Shown piece after piece: positions 1-6,831 of a stretch of DNA of 45,941 nt. Every line of letters starts with the position of its first letter. Within the stretch, counting starts at the first letter, position 1. This DNA is from Balneolales bacterium (lineage in GTDB: Bacteria; Bacteroidota; Rhodothermia; Balneolales; Natronogracilivirgulaceae). The translations under genes and the position numbers were made by a program. The notes beneath the pieces were generated by a model. It saw only the letters and a program-made list of their open reading frames with translations. It made no database searches and was not told where the DNA came from. The stretch is from assembly GCA_007132495.1 (NCBI GenBank), contig SLOL01000132.1:1-45941 (forward strand). The letters are read 5' to 3'.

Positions 1-340
1 CCGGAATCGTCAGATGGGGAAAGCAATAGGTTTTTTCACATTGTGAGCAGTAGAAGTGAACATGCATGTCATCCGGATAAGAGCAGGTGCAGTCGTCCCG
101 GCACAAGGCATATTTGGTGTTTCCACTGTCGTCGTGAATCTGGTGCACCAGGCCGTGCTCCCTGAAGGTTTTAAGGGTTCGGTACAAGGTGGTGCGGTCG
201 GAATGGGTCAGGCGGTTTTCAAGATCGGAAAGACTGATGGCCTCTTCATGTTCAACCAGAAACTCCAGCACCAGCATACGCATGGCCGTCGGATGAATAT
301 CTCTGGCCTGCAGTTTATCTTCAAGCTCTTTGGTTGTCAT
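1..340 (-). CDS. Fur-family transcriptional repressor (3' part outside window)
   Basis: Metal- or peroxide-responsive DNA-binding repressor, cytoplasmic. The gene reads from an ATG at 338-340 toward base 1 and is cut by the window edge after about 113 residues; the family is usually 130-160. Residues 1-80 form the winged helix: HPTAMRMLVLEFL is the first helix, and SDRTTLYRTLKTFREHGLV (about 47-65) is the recognition helix region typical of Fur, Zur and PerR. Next comes the dimer-domain signature HVHFYCSQC (93-101), with the CxxC pair (98, 101) that binds structural zinc. Whether it senses iron, zinc or peroxide cannot be told from this fragment. Its upstream region is the heptamer repeat array, with an MFS transporter and a DUF3347 lipoprotein beyond. 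Confidence 0.88.
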   Translation of the reverse strand, partial: MTTKELEDKLQARDIHPTAMRMLVLEFLVEHEEAISLSDLENRLTHSDRTTLYRTLKTFREHGLVHQIHDDSGNTKYALCRDDCTCSYPDDMHVHFYCSQCEKTYCFPHLTIP

Positions 341-373
341 GTATTTAAATATTCAAATTCTATCGACCGTAAT

Positions 374-571
374 CAGAGCACAGAATACAGAGAGCAGAGT
401 GCAGAGTACAGAGTGCAGAAAACCCTGCGTTGCAGACCTCACAAATCAGAATACAAGTCCCTGTTCCCTGAAGTCTGTATTCTGTTCTCTGAGTTCTGTT
501 TTCCGAGTTCTGTATTCTGAGTTCTGTTTTCCGAGTTCTGTATTCTGTTATCTGAACTCTGTTTTCTGTAA
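374..571. repeat. Degenerate heptamer arrays in inverted orientation
   Basis: Bases 374-422 are seven consecutive 7-mers of the form CAGARNN. After about 50 bases of spacer, 474-571 holds fourteen 7-mers of the form TCTGNNN (with TCCG variants), which is the same unit on the other strand. Many right-arm units alternate into 14-bp pairs such as GTTCTGTATTCTGA. The arms could fold as a long imperfect hairpin. A period of 7 is not a codon multiple, so open frames through here are repeat-encoded and not genes. The right arm ends inside the MFS gene and supplies its stop codon. A related array lies at 2772-2821. Confidence 0.85.
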
Positions 572-1795
572 CGGTTCATTAAGCCGGTTCATGCCCGCCA
601 TTATCCAGATCGCGGATATCAGCACCAGAATTCCCGTGAGAATAATGGCCATATGGATGTCAAAGATATCGGCGATCACACCGGAAAATATGGCACCAAC
701 GGCGTACCCGCCGTCCCGCCAAAGCCGGAAAACCCCGATACTTTCGGCCCGGTCCTGCGGATGAGTCAGATCAGAAATCGCCGCCAGAAATGTCGGGTAC
801 ACCATAGCGGTTCCGATACCTAATAGTGCAGCAACAATAATGAAGGCATAAAAATGCTCCAGGAAGGGGAACATAAGCAAGCTCAGTCCCTGAACCGTCA
901 TGCCCGCCCAAAGCATTTGCTTTCGACCCGAGTAATCCGAAAGTTTTCCGGTGATAACCTGGAGAATGCCCCAGAGCGCAGGATATACGGCCACGACAAT
1001 CCCGATCTGTGTCATCGAGAGGCCGGCGGTTGCGAGGAAGAGGGGAAACACTCCCCAGGCCATTCCATCTTTAAAATTGGTCATCATTCCGGCTTGTGAT
1101 ATGGACTGCAAATTCCGGTCGCTAAAGGTTACTTCCCGGAACAGGTTCTTGGTACTGCGCAGCTCTTTTGTCTGATTTGATTCATATTCTACAAAAGGGG
1201 CCGTATCCCGGACATAAAAAATGGTCAGAAACAGTCCCAGAATTGCAAGAACAATGCCCAAATAGAAGGGATAGGGCCGAAGGCCAAATTCGGAGGCTAT
1301 CCACCCGGTAAGAAAAGCGACGATCGCTACGGCGACATAACCCGCAAACTCATTCAGGCCCATGGCCAGTCCGCGATCTTTTTCACCGGCCAGGTCAATC
1401 TTCATGATCACATTGGCTGACCATGCCAGGCCCTGGTTGATCCCCAGAAATACGTTGGCGGCCACGATCCAGTTCCAGTCCGGGGCAAACATCAGTATGA
1501 ATGGTACCGGTATACCGAACAACCAACCCGTGATCAGCATTTTTTTCCTGCCGTATTGCTGTGCAAATCGACCGGCAAAATAATTGGAAATTGCCTTGGT
1601 GATTCCAAAAACGACAATAAATGAGAAGATGGCGGACCGGGCTGCTATACCGAAATCCGTTTCGGCGATCTCCGGTAAAATGGTTCGTTCGAGTCCCACC
1701 ATCCCGCCGACAAAAGCATTGATCAGTACCAGCAGGAAAAATTGATGCCGGTTTTTTTTAAGTCCCGGAATTTTCGTTTGTGTTGTTCTTACCAT
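548..1795 (-). CDS. Major facilitator superfamily transporter
   Basis: Inner-membrane secondary transporter of about 415 residues, the usual MFS size, with roughly twelve hydrophobic segments in two halves. The loop between helices 2 and 3 carries the MFS motif A form GRFAQQYGRKKML (about 75-87), and a similar motif, GKLSDYSGRKQML, occurs at the same place in the second half. The substrate is unknown. I chose the ATG at 1793-1795; a GTG two codons upstream is the alternative. No Shine-Dalgarno is visible. The last residues, QKTEFR, and the TAA stop are encoded by the heptamer repeat array, so the C-terminus has been remodelled by the repeat. It is divergent from the DUF3347 lipoprotein. Confidence 0.85.
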   Translation of the reverse strand: MVRTTQTKIPGLKKNRHQFFLLVLINAFVGGMVGLERTILPEIAETDFGIAARSAIFSFIVVFGITKAISNYFAGRFAQQYGRKKMLITGWLFGIPVPFILMFAPDWNWIVAANVFLGINQGLAWSANVIMKIDLAGEKDRGLAMGLNEFAGYVAVAIVAFLTGWIASEFGLRPYPFYLGIVLAILGLFLTIFYVRDTAPFVEYESNQTKELRSTKNLFREVTFSDRNLQSISQAGMMTNFKDGMAWGVFPLFLATAGLSMTQIGIVVAVYPALWGILQVITGKLSDYSGRKQMLWAGMTVQGLSLLMFPFLEHFYAFIIVAALLGIGTAMVYPTFLAAISDLTHPQDRAESIGVFRLWRDGGYAVGAIFSGVIADIFDIHMAIILTGILVLISAIWIMAGMNRLNEPLQKTEFR

Positions 1796-1943
1796 AATCA
1801 CATGCGTAAGCGTATAAAATAACCGTACTTTCCTCTCTATTCACCCGTTAGTAAATACCTTTAACCATTAGGTATATATATTAAACCTCCGGTAAATATA
1901 TATGCAGCGGCATAAGCAGGGAATATTGATGCAGCAGTAACAG

Positions 1944-1977
1944 AAAAAAATATGACAGCAAAAAAAATATGACAGCA
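1944..1977. repeat. 17-bp perfect tandem duplication
   Basis: AAAAAAATATGACAGCA is present twice head to tail (1944-1960 and 1961-1977) in the 295-bp divergent region between the MFS gene and the DUF3347 lipoprotein. This is likely a slippage product; it could also duplicate a regulator site. Confidence 0.8.
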
Positions 1978-1989
1978 ATATAAACAAGG

Positions 1990-2100
1990 ATGATGGCGCT
2001 ACCATTCAATGTGAATATGGATTTGAATACGTGTAATTGCTTTGTATGTAATACAATAAAATCTCAAGAGCTTAAAAATAATCGGAGTAATATCAGATGA
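1990..2100 (+). CDS. Possible 36-aa cysteine-containing small ORF
   Basis: An open frame of 36 codons starts at ATG 1990 (a second ATG is at 1993) and ends in TGA 2098-2100. That stop overlaps the ATG at 2097 of the DUF3347 lipoprotein in an ATGA arrangement typical of translational coupling. The peptide contains the cluster TCNCFVC. The Shine-Dalgarno is poor (AAGG sits almost on the start). No family recognised. The frame may be chance; the overlap is the only reason to keep it. Confidence 0.25.
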   Translation: MMALPFNVNMDLNTCNCFVCNTIKSQELKNNRSNIR

Positions 2101-2747
2101 GTGGAACAGCAATATTTACAAAAGTAATGAATAGAATTGTAATGAATAGAATTGTAATGAATAAAATAGCAGCTGTCGTATTACTGTCGGTTTTACTCGG
2201 CGCATGCAGCGGAAGTGAAGAGGAACACCACCATGTGACGTCAGACGACTCCCGACAAGAAATGACCGGATCTGAAGCAGGGGAATTCCGGGCAACGGTC
2301 CCGGTTTCGGATGAGATAGCAGGGGCATTTGATGCTGTTATTAAAGATTATTTGAACCTGACCGGGGGGTTGGTGGAATCCGATCCGTCAAAAGCATCGG
2401 ACGAAGCAGAACGGTTGCATGAATCGGTTGATCGTCTGGTTCAGCTGGATGCCGATCCGGAGTTGCAAACCCGGTTTGAGACTTGGACTGCTGTCCTGTT
2501 GGAGCGGTCTGAATCAATGGCCAATGCATCGGATGTAGAGGAGCAGCGCGGTGATTATGAACATCTCTCAGAGACGATGATTACCATGGTGGAGGTGATA
2601 GGTCACGGACAAGGTACGCTCTATCATCAGAGATGCCCGATGGTCAATGGTGGCAATGGAGACTGGCTCAGTGCCCGGGAACAGATCCTGAATCCGTATC
2701 ACGGTAACCGGATGCTGAACTGCGGCTCCACGGTGCAAGTATTGTGA
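2097..2747 (+). CDS. DUF3347-domain lipoprotein
   Basis: Envelope lipoprotein of unknown function. The signal sequence ends in the lipobox LLGAC with the lipidated cysteine at residue 37. The DUF3347 domain fills about residues 70-215 and ends with its hallmark CPM...WLS...NPY.G.ML.CG pattern. The same domain occurs at the end of some CusB-type metal efflux adaptors, so a metal-related role is possible. GGAG at 2084-2087, nine bases before the ATG at 2097, favours this start. However, a three-fold 15-bp repeat places two more in-frame ATGs before the signal peptide, and the one at 2157 gives the more ordinary N-terminus MNKIAAVVLL. The gene lies near a Fur-family regulator but with no shared operon. 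Confidence 0.85.
   Translation: MSGTAIFTKVMNRIVMNRIVMNKIAAVVLLSVLLGACSGSEEEHHHVTSDDSRQEMTGSEAGEFRATVPVSDEIAGAFDAVIKDYLNLTGGLVESDPSKASDEAERLHESVDRLVQLDADPELQTRFETWTAVLLERSESMANASDVEEQRGDYEHLSETMITMVEVIGHGQGTLYHQRCPMVNGGNGDWLSAREQILNPYHGNRMLNCGSTVQVL
2124..2168 (+). repeat. Three in-frame 15-bp repeats around the lipoprotein start
   Basis: GTAATGAATAGAATT occurs at 2124-2138 and 2139-2153, and a near copy (GTAATGAATAAAATA) follows at 2154-2168. In the frame of the lipoprotein each copy reads VMN(R/K)I and so offers an ATG, which makes the start ambiguous and slippage-prone. Confidence 0.85.
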
Positions 2748-2771
2748 CCAGGTAGAACCCTGTACGCTGCC

Positions 2772-2821
2772 CTCTGAATTCTGTCTTCTGAACTCTGTCT
2801 TCTGAATTCTGTCTTCTGTTA
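2772..2821. repeat. Second TCTGNNN heptamer array
   Basis: Seven consecutive 7-mers (TCTGAAT, TCTGTCT, TCTGAAC, TCTGTCT, TCTGAAT, TCTGTCT, TCTGTTA) fill most of the 71-bp gap between the convergent DUF3347 lipoprotein and TPR genes. The last unit contains the TPR gene's stop codon (TTA at 2819-2821 on the plus strand). The consensus is that of the array at 474-571. Confidence 0.88.
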
Positions 2822-3604
2822 CAGGCCGGAGAGCATCTCCCGCATGTTTTCCTTCCAGAGCTCGTCGTCACTGGTCACAATATCCAGCTCCAGACCTTGC
2901 CGGATGATACGTCGTGCCCGGGTTTCCTCTCCGATGGTAAGGAGGAATTCCGCTTTATCGTGATAATAGAGGGTGAAGTGGGGATCGATTTCCATGGCTT
3001 TTTGAAAAGCTTCTCTCGCTTTTTCGTTGCTGGCGCCTTCCGGGGCCCCTCCGAAAAGAGCATTGGCGGCAAACCGTTCCAGACGTGACAGGTTGGCCGC
3101 CCGGTGGTGCCAGTTGCCAAGGACATTCCAGGCCCGGGAGTAATTCGGGTCAAGTTCTACCGCTTTTTCGGCATGTTCACGGATTTCTGTGGACAATCTT
3201 ATTCGTTCACGCGCACCGACGCTTTGGGCTTTGCGTCCCACTGCCGCGGAATAAGCGAAATGTGATCCGGCACTGTCCGGGTACAATTCAATCAGTTGTT
3301 CGGCATATCTGAAGGCTTCGTCATAGTGCGCCTCCTCGTCACTGCTGCTATCCTGGCGATATCCGATAGAGGTGTTCAGCATGACCACGTTCCACAACGC
3401 CTCATAGTGGTTTTCATCAATTTCAAGAACCGATTTGAATGCATCCAGTGCTTCACGGTCTCTGAATTGATCCTTAAGCTGAAACGCCTGCTCCAGTCTG
3501 TCGCCGGGGGTATCTGTTGGCAGGGGGACACCGTAAACAATGGACCTGTCTGTTAATTGCAAGGTATTCAGTATAAGCAACAATATAAGTGCAGTTCGTA
3601 TCAT
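2819..3604 (-). CDS. Secreted tetratricopeptide-repeat protein
   Basis: About 261 residues, with an N-terminal hydrophobic stretch (MIRTALILLLILNTLQL) that looks like a signal peptide. The rest is TPR-like helical hairpins: paired repeats with the forms ALDAFKSVLEID, HAEKAVELDPNYSRAWNVLG and AREAFQKAMEIDPHFTLYY. Such proteins usually act as protein-interaction scaffolds, here probably periplasmic. I chose the ATG at 3602-3604; a GTG one codon upstream also fits. It follows the DUF4412 gene by about 50 bases on the same strand, so the two are likely cotranscribed. Its stop lies within a heptamer repeat unit. Confidence 0.8.
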   Translation of the reverse strand: MIRTALILLLILNTLQLTDRSIVYGVPLPTDTPGDRLEQAFQLKDQFRDREALDAFKSVLEIDENHYEALWNVVMLNTSIGYRQDSSSDEEAHYDEAFRYAEQLIELYPDSAGSHFAYSAAVGRKAQSVGARERIRLSTEIREHAEKAVELDPNYSRAWNVLGNWHHRAANLSRLERFAANALFGGAPEGASNEKAREAFQKAMEIDPHFTLYYHDKAEFLLTIGEETRARRIIRQGLELDIVTSDDELWKENMREMLSGL

Positions 3605-3653
3605 CACAGGATTTTTTTGATGGAGGCGCCGACCGGCTCAGGAATATTACCGT

Positions 3654-4316
3654 TTAATAATCCGGTATGGTCACCGATATGTTCCTGTAATTTGCAGGAA
3701 CGGTGAAGAGGTCAATAGCGAGATTGCCTTCCTCGATTTTTTGCAGATGAATTTCGATATGAGTTTGATCACTCTCGTACTCTATGGCAAAAGGAAACAA
3801 CGCAACCGGCAGGTCATGATTCAGCATATGGGCCAGAATCCGGTTACCGAAATCGGGAAACTGAAAGTGTCCGTATTGTGTGGATTCCTCCGGTGACCAG
3901 ATCCGGAGCGTACCATTGTTATCCGTATGGATGAGATATTCCAGGGTTTCGACTCCGGCGATCGTCATCCGGTTACCCGTTTCGGTTATTTGCTCCATCT
4001 GATTGATAAACGATTCCTGGCGTGTGGCCACATCATTAATATCAATCTCGGTATAGGCCCGGATTTCGTGTATAAGCATGGCCATCCGACCATCTTCCGG
4101 GGAGATAAGAATGGTCATGGAACCGCCCATATGCGGATCATCGATTTCCAGTCGCACCAGTCCACGCTTGATTGCATACCGGAAGTCCTGGGACTCATCG
4201 TTGATAATAAGTTCATAATGCAGCATCCCCTCAAACTGTTCTCCCGATCCGGAAACGGGAGAAGTCATGGGTGACATCGTAACGGCAAGGATTATGAATA
4301 TTACTTTGCCCGGCAT
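3654..4316 (-). CDS. Secreted DUF4412-type protein
   Basis: 220 residues. Residues 1 to about 24 resemble a signal peptide. The remainder is beta-rich and resembles the DUF4412 family of periplasmic or outer-membrane-associated proteins: FEGMLHYELIINDESQ is the family-like opening strand pair, followed by a segment on methionine-rich strands (MTILISPEDGRMAMLIHE). The family is common in Bacteroidota and has no assigned function. First gene of a probable two-gene unit with the TPR protein downstream. No Shine-Dalgarno is seen. Family assignment is by pattern only. Confidence 0.68.
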   Translation of the reverse strand: MPGKVIFIILAVTMSPMTSPVSGSGEQFEGMLHYELIINDESQDFRYAIKRGLVRLEIDDPHMGGSMTILISPEDGRMAMLIHEIRAYTEIDINDVATRQESFINQMEQITETGNRMTIAGVETLEYLIHTDNNGTLRIWSPEESTQYGHFQFPDFGNRILAHMLNHDLPVALFPFAIEYESDQTHIEIHLQKIEEGNLAIDLFTVPANYRNISVTIPDY

Positions 4317-4361
4317 AAAATAAATATCAGGACCGGTTTGGTTACAAGGAGGATTGGTATA

Positions 4362-4478
4362 ATGTTCTTCAGCTGGCTATTTTCGACGGAAAACATATTG
4401 ACTTTGTGGCCGCTTCCGTGCAACATACTAATTATCAGTCTAATAAAAGATACAAAAGCGGCAATTAAAAAGTTATAA
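4362..4478 (+). CDS. Candidate 38-aa membrane peptide upstream of yfcE
   Basis: Short open frame of 38 codons plus stop, preceded by a full AAGGAGG (4346-4352) nine bases before the ATG. This is one of the strongest ribosome binding sites in the window. The predicted peptide has hydrophobic stretches (MFFSWLF, NILTLWPLP, CNILIISLI) and a basic tail ending AAIKKL, which fits a single-span small membrane protein. It ends 34 bases before the YfcE-type gene, which has no Shine-Dalgarno of its own, so it may be a leader or a coupled gene. No homologue recognised. Confidence 0.42.
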   Translation: MFFSWLFSTENILTLWPLPCNILIISLIKDTKAAIKKL

Positions 4479-4512
4479 GATGTAATAATTTTAACCCGAA
4501 ACCCGAATTGTT

Positions 4513-5001
4513 ATGCTGATAGGTATCATTTCCGACACACACGATCATGTACCCCATATAACAAAAGCCGTATCATTATTTCGAAACCGGGAAGTAACGC
4601 ACATCCTGCATGCGGGAGATTTTTGCAGCCCCTTTACCGTACCCCTGTTTGAAGGGTATGAGATGGACGCTGTATTCGGGAATAATGACGGTGACCATTT
4701 CCGGCTTATCTCAAAATTCAGGGAGCACGGGCTGAACATTCACAATGAGTTCTATCACACCGAAATTGAGGGGTGCAGAATTGCCCTGTATCACGGAACC
4801 CAGCCCGCCATAACCGATGCCTTGACCAAATGCGGCTCATATGATCTGGTTATAAGCGGACATACCCACCAGGTAGTCAATGAAATGGTCGGGAAAACCC
4901 GAATGCTGAATCCGGGATCGGCGCACGGCTTTGATTCACGGGCAACCGTGGCGATTTACGATACCGGGACAAGAGAGCCCGAAATTCTGGTCCTGGAATG
5001 A
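4513..5001 (+). CDS. YfcE/MJ0936-type metallophosphoesterase
   Basis: Cytoplasmic metal-dependent phosphodiesterase of the YfcE family; family members hydrolyse bis-p-nitrophenyl phosphate in vitro and the natural substrate is unclear. 162 residues, the normal family length. Metal ligands are visible in order: D8 and H10 (SDTH), GD (35-36), GNND (56-59), the HG pair in LYHGTQ, and GHTH near residue 118, followed by NPGS. Convergent with the isocitrate dehydrogenase gene. No Shine-Dalgarno precedes it; a small ORF with a strong one ends 34 bases upstream. Confidence 0.92.
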   Translation: MLIGIISDTHDHVPHITKAVSLFRNREVTHILHAGDFCSPFTVPLFEGYEMDAVFGNNDGDHFRLISKFREHGLNIHNEFYHTEIEGCRIALYHGTQPAITDALTKCGSYDLVISGHTHQVVNEMVGKTRMLNPGSAHGFDSRATVAIYDTGTREPEILVLE

Positions 5002-5023
5002 CCGGGCAGGAGTGCCTGAGTTG

Positions 5024-5092
5024 CCGGACCGTTCCGGGATGACTTTGTTGCCATACCTGTCCGGGATGCCCGTATCGTGAATACCGGAACGG
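5024..5092. repeat. Inverted repeats between convergent genes
   Basis: CCGTTCCGG (5029-5037) is the exact reverse complement of CCGGAACGG (5084-5092), with a 46-base loop. A smaller hairpin, CCGGA/TCCGG (5024-5028 and 5033-5037), competes for the left arm. It lies in the 120-bp gap between yfcE-type and isocitrate dehydrogenase stop codons. There is no T-run, so it is not a classical terminator, but it could protect mRNA 3' ends. Confidence 0.4.
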
Positions 5093-5121
5093 CTTACCCG
5101 GAAGCCGGAGACCGGTATGAA

Positions 5122-6123
5122 TTACATATTGGCGACTACCGCATTGGTAAAGGTTTCGGTGCTGCCCAGGCCACCAATGTCACCGGTAATGACATCCTTG
5201 TCGAGCAGCGTTTTGTGAAGAGCTTTTCTGATTTTTTCGGCTTTATCGTATTCGCCGAGGTGATCGAGCATCAATAATGACGACAGCAGTAATGCTGTTG
5301 GGTTTGCCTTGCCCTGACCCGCGATGTCCGGGGCTGATCCGTGCACCGCTTCGAAAATGGCATGATGATCTCCCATATTGGCCGAGCCGGTCACGCCAAG
5401 ACCTCCAACCAGACCGGATGCCAGATCCGAGAGAATATCCCCGAACAGATTGGTGGTAACAATGATGTCAAAGATGGCCGGACGTAAAACCATCTGCATG
5501 GCCGTATTGTCTACGATCATGTCATTGAAGGTGACTTCGGGATACTCCAGGGCTATTTCCTGACCGACTTTGAGAAAGAGTCCGGTTGTGTATTTCAGAA
5601 TATTGGCCTTGTGGACCAAAGTGATCTTTTTGCGGCCATGTTGTTTTGCATATTCAAAAGCGGCCCGGATGATTCTTTCACTGGCCGCCCTTGTGATCAC
5701 TGCAATCGTTTCAGCGTGGTTTTCATCTCCGTCTACATAACGCTCATGTCCGACATACATGCCCTGTGTATTCTCGCGAAAGGTAATCAGGTCAACATTG
5801 CCGAACCGTGTGGGGACCCCGGGAAGGGTTTGTGCCGGCCGCATGTTACAATACAGGTCGAATTTTTGGCGAAGCGCCACATTGATAGAGCGGAATCCGC
5901 TGCCCACCGGGGTGGTGAGTGGACCCTTAAGTGCAATTTTGTGCTTTTCAATGAGCGCTATGGTCTCGTCCGGGAGCGGGTTTTCCATCTCTTCATAGGC
6001 ACTCATTCCTGCTTTTGCCGGGATCCAGTTGATATTGACTTTGGCGGTATCCATAATCCGCATAACCGAATCGGTTATTTCCGGCCCAATTCCGTCTCCG
6101 TTGATTAATACGATGTTGTGCAT
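5122..6123 (-). CDS. NAD-dependent isocitrate dehydrogenase
   Basis: Oxidative decarboxylation of isocitrate to 2-oxoglutarate in the TCA cycle. 333 residues of the isocitrate/isopropylmalate dehydrogenase family. Visible features are the nucleotide-fold start LINGDGIGPEIT, the substrate loop GSGFRSINVALRQ, the FRENTQGMYVG segment typical of NAD-type isocitrate dehydrogenase, the Lys/Asp metal-site region around VDNTAMQMV, and the signature NLFGDILSDLASGLVGGLG. Isopropylmalate dehydrogenase is the main alternative but fits these loops less well. GGGAG lies 8 bases before the ATG. Convergent with the phosphodiesterase gene. Confidence 0.9.
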   Translation of the reverse strand: MHNIVLINGDGIGPEITDSVMRIMDTAKVNINWIPAKAGMSAYEEMENPLPDETIALIEKHKIALKGPLTTPVGSGFRSINVALRQKFDLYCNMRPAQTLPGVPTRFGNVDLITFRENTQGMYVGHERYVDGDENHAETIAVITRAASERIIRAAFEYAKQHGRKKITLVHKANILKYTTGLFLKVGQEIALEYPEVTFNDMIVDNTAMQMVLRPAIFDIIVTTNLFGDILSDLASGLVGGLGVTGSANMGDHHAIFEAVHGSAPDIAGQGKANPTALLLSSLLMLDHLGEYDKAEKIRKALHKTLLDKDVITGDIGGLGSTETFTNAVVANM

Positions 6124-6330
6124 GAAGCTGCTCCCTGAACATTGTTATTCAAATTTCCAAAGGTTTCGCCGAATAATAGGGAATATTCATATACTCTTCA
6201 TCAGATTTTGTCGGGGCGGAGTATTCACATCCTCATGTTTGTAAAAAGTCATTAAATATGCCACTATGTGAACTATTATGGTTTCTGTCTCATTTATTAT
6301 GGTAGACACCGAACAAAATAAAGGAGATTT

Positions 6331-6831
6331 ATGATTAAACAATTTGTAAAGCATATCGCGAAAGGTTTATCCCTGGTATTATTATTGACGCTGATTCAGG
6401 TTCCGGGTGCCCAGGCACAGGTTGAGACCGGAGAAAATATTGTGGATTCAGCTACACAATTTGGACAAATCCAATATTTTCGAACGCTTTTGGAGGAAAC
6501 CGGCCTTGATGATGAGTTGAGCCAGGATGGACCGTTCACGGTTTTTGCACCAACCGATCAGGCTTTTCAGGAAATTGAAAATGAGGAGTTGCAAAATCTG
6601 CTTGAAAATCCGGATGAGCTGCGCAACGTTCTGCGGGCACATATCGTTAACGGATCAATGGTAGCCGAAGATCTGGCTGCAACCGACAATATCTCGACCC
6701 TGGAAGGATCGGATTTCGAAGTAACACACCACGAACAGGGAATTTCAGTGGATGAAGCGCTCCTGGTTGCCGCAGATATTATAGCCACAAACGGTGTTAT
6801 CCATGCCGTTAATACCGTCCTGATGCCTTAA
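6331..6831 (+). CDS. Secreted fasciclin (FAS1) domain protein
   Basis: 166 residues: a signal peptide (1 to about 29, ending AQAQ) followed by one FAS1 domain. The two conserved FAS1 blocks are present, FTVFAPTDQAF (about 69-79) and NGVIHAVNTVLMP at the extreme C-terminus. FAS1 proteins mediate adhesion or matrix contacts; in bacteria the role is usually unknown. A perfect AAGGAG sits 7 bases before the ATG. Its stop (TAA 6829-6831) overlaps the stop of the convergent SpoIIE-type phosphatase by two bases. Confidence 0.93.
   Translation: MIKQFVKHIAKGLSLVLLLTLIQVPGAQAQVETGENIVDSATQFGQIQYFRTLLEETGLDDELSQDGPFTVFAPTDQAFQEIENEELQNLLENPDELRNVLRAHIVNGSMVAEDLAATDNISTLEGSDFEVTHHEQGISVDEALLVAADIIATNGVIHAVNTVLMP

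Noticed and set aside
374-571. CRISPR-like array
   Set aside because: Units are 7 bp without constant-length unique spacers, and no cas gene is present.
330-764. Open frame of 144 codons on the plus strand
   Set aside because: It is produced by reading through the heptamer repeats and antisense to the MFS gene.
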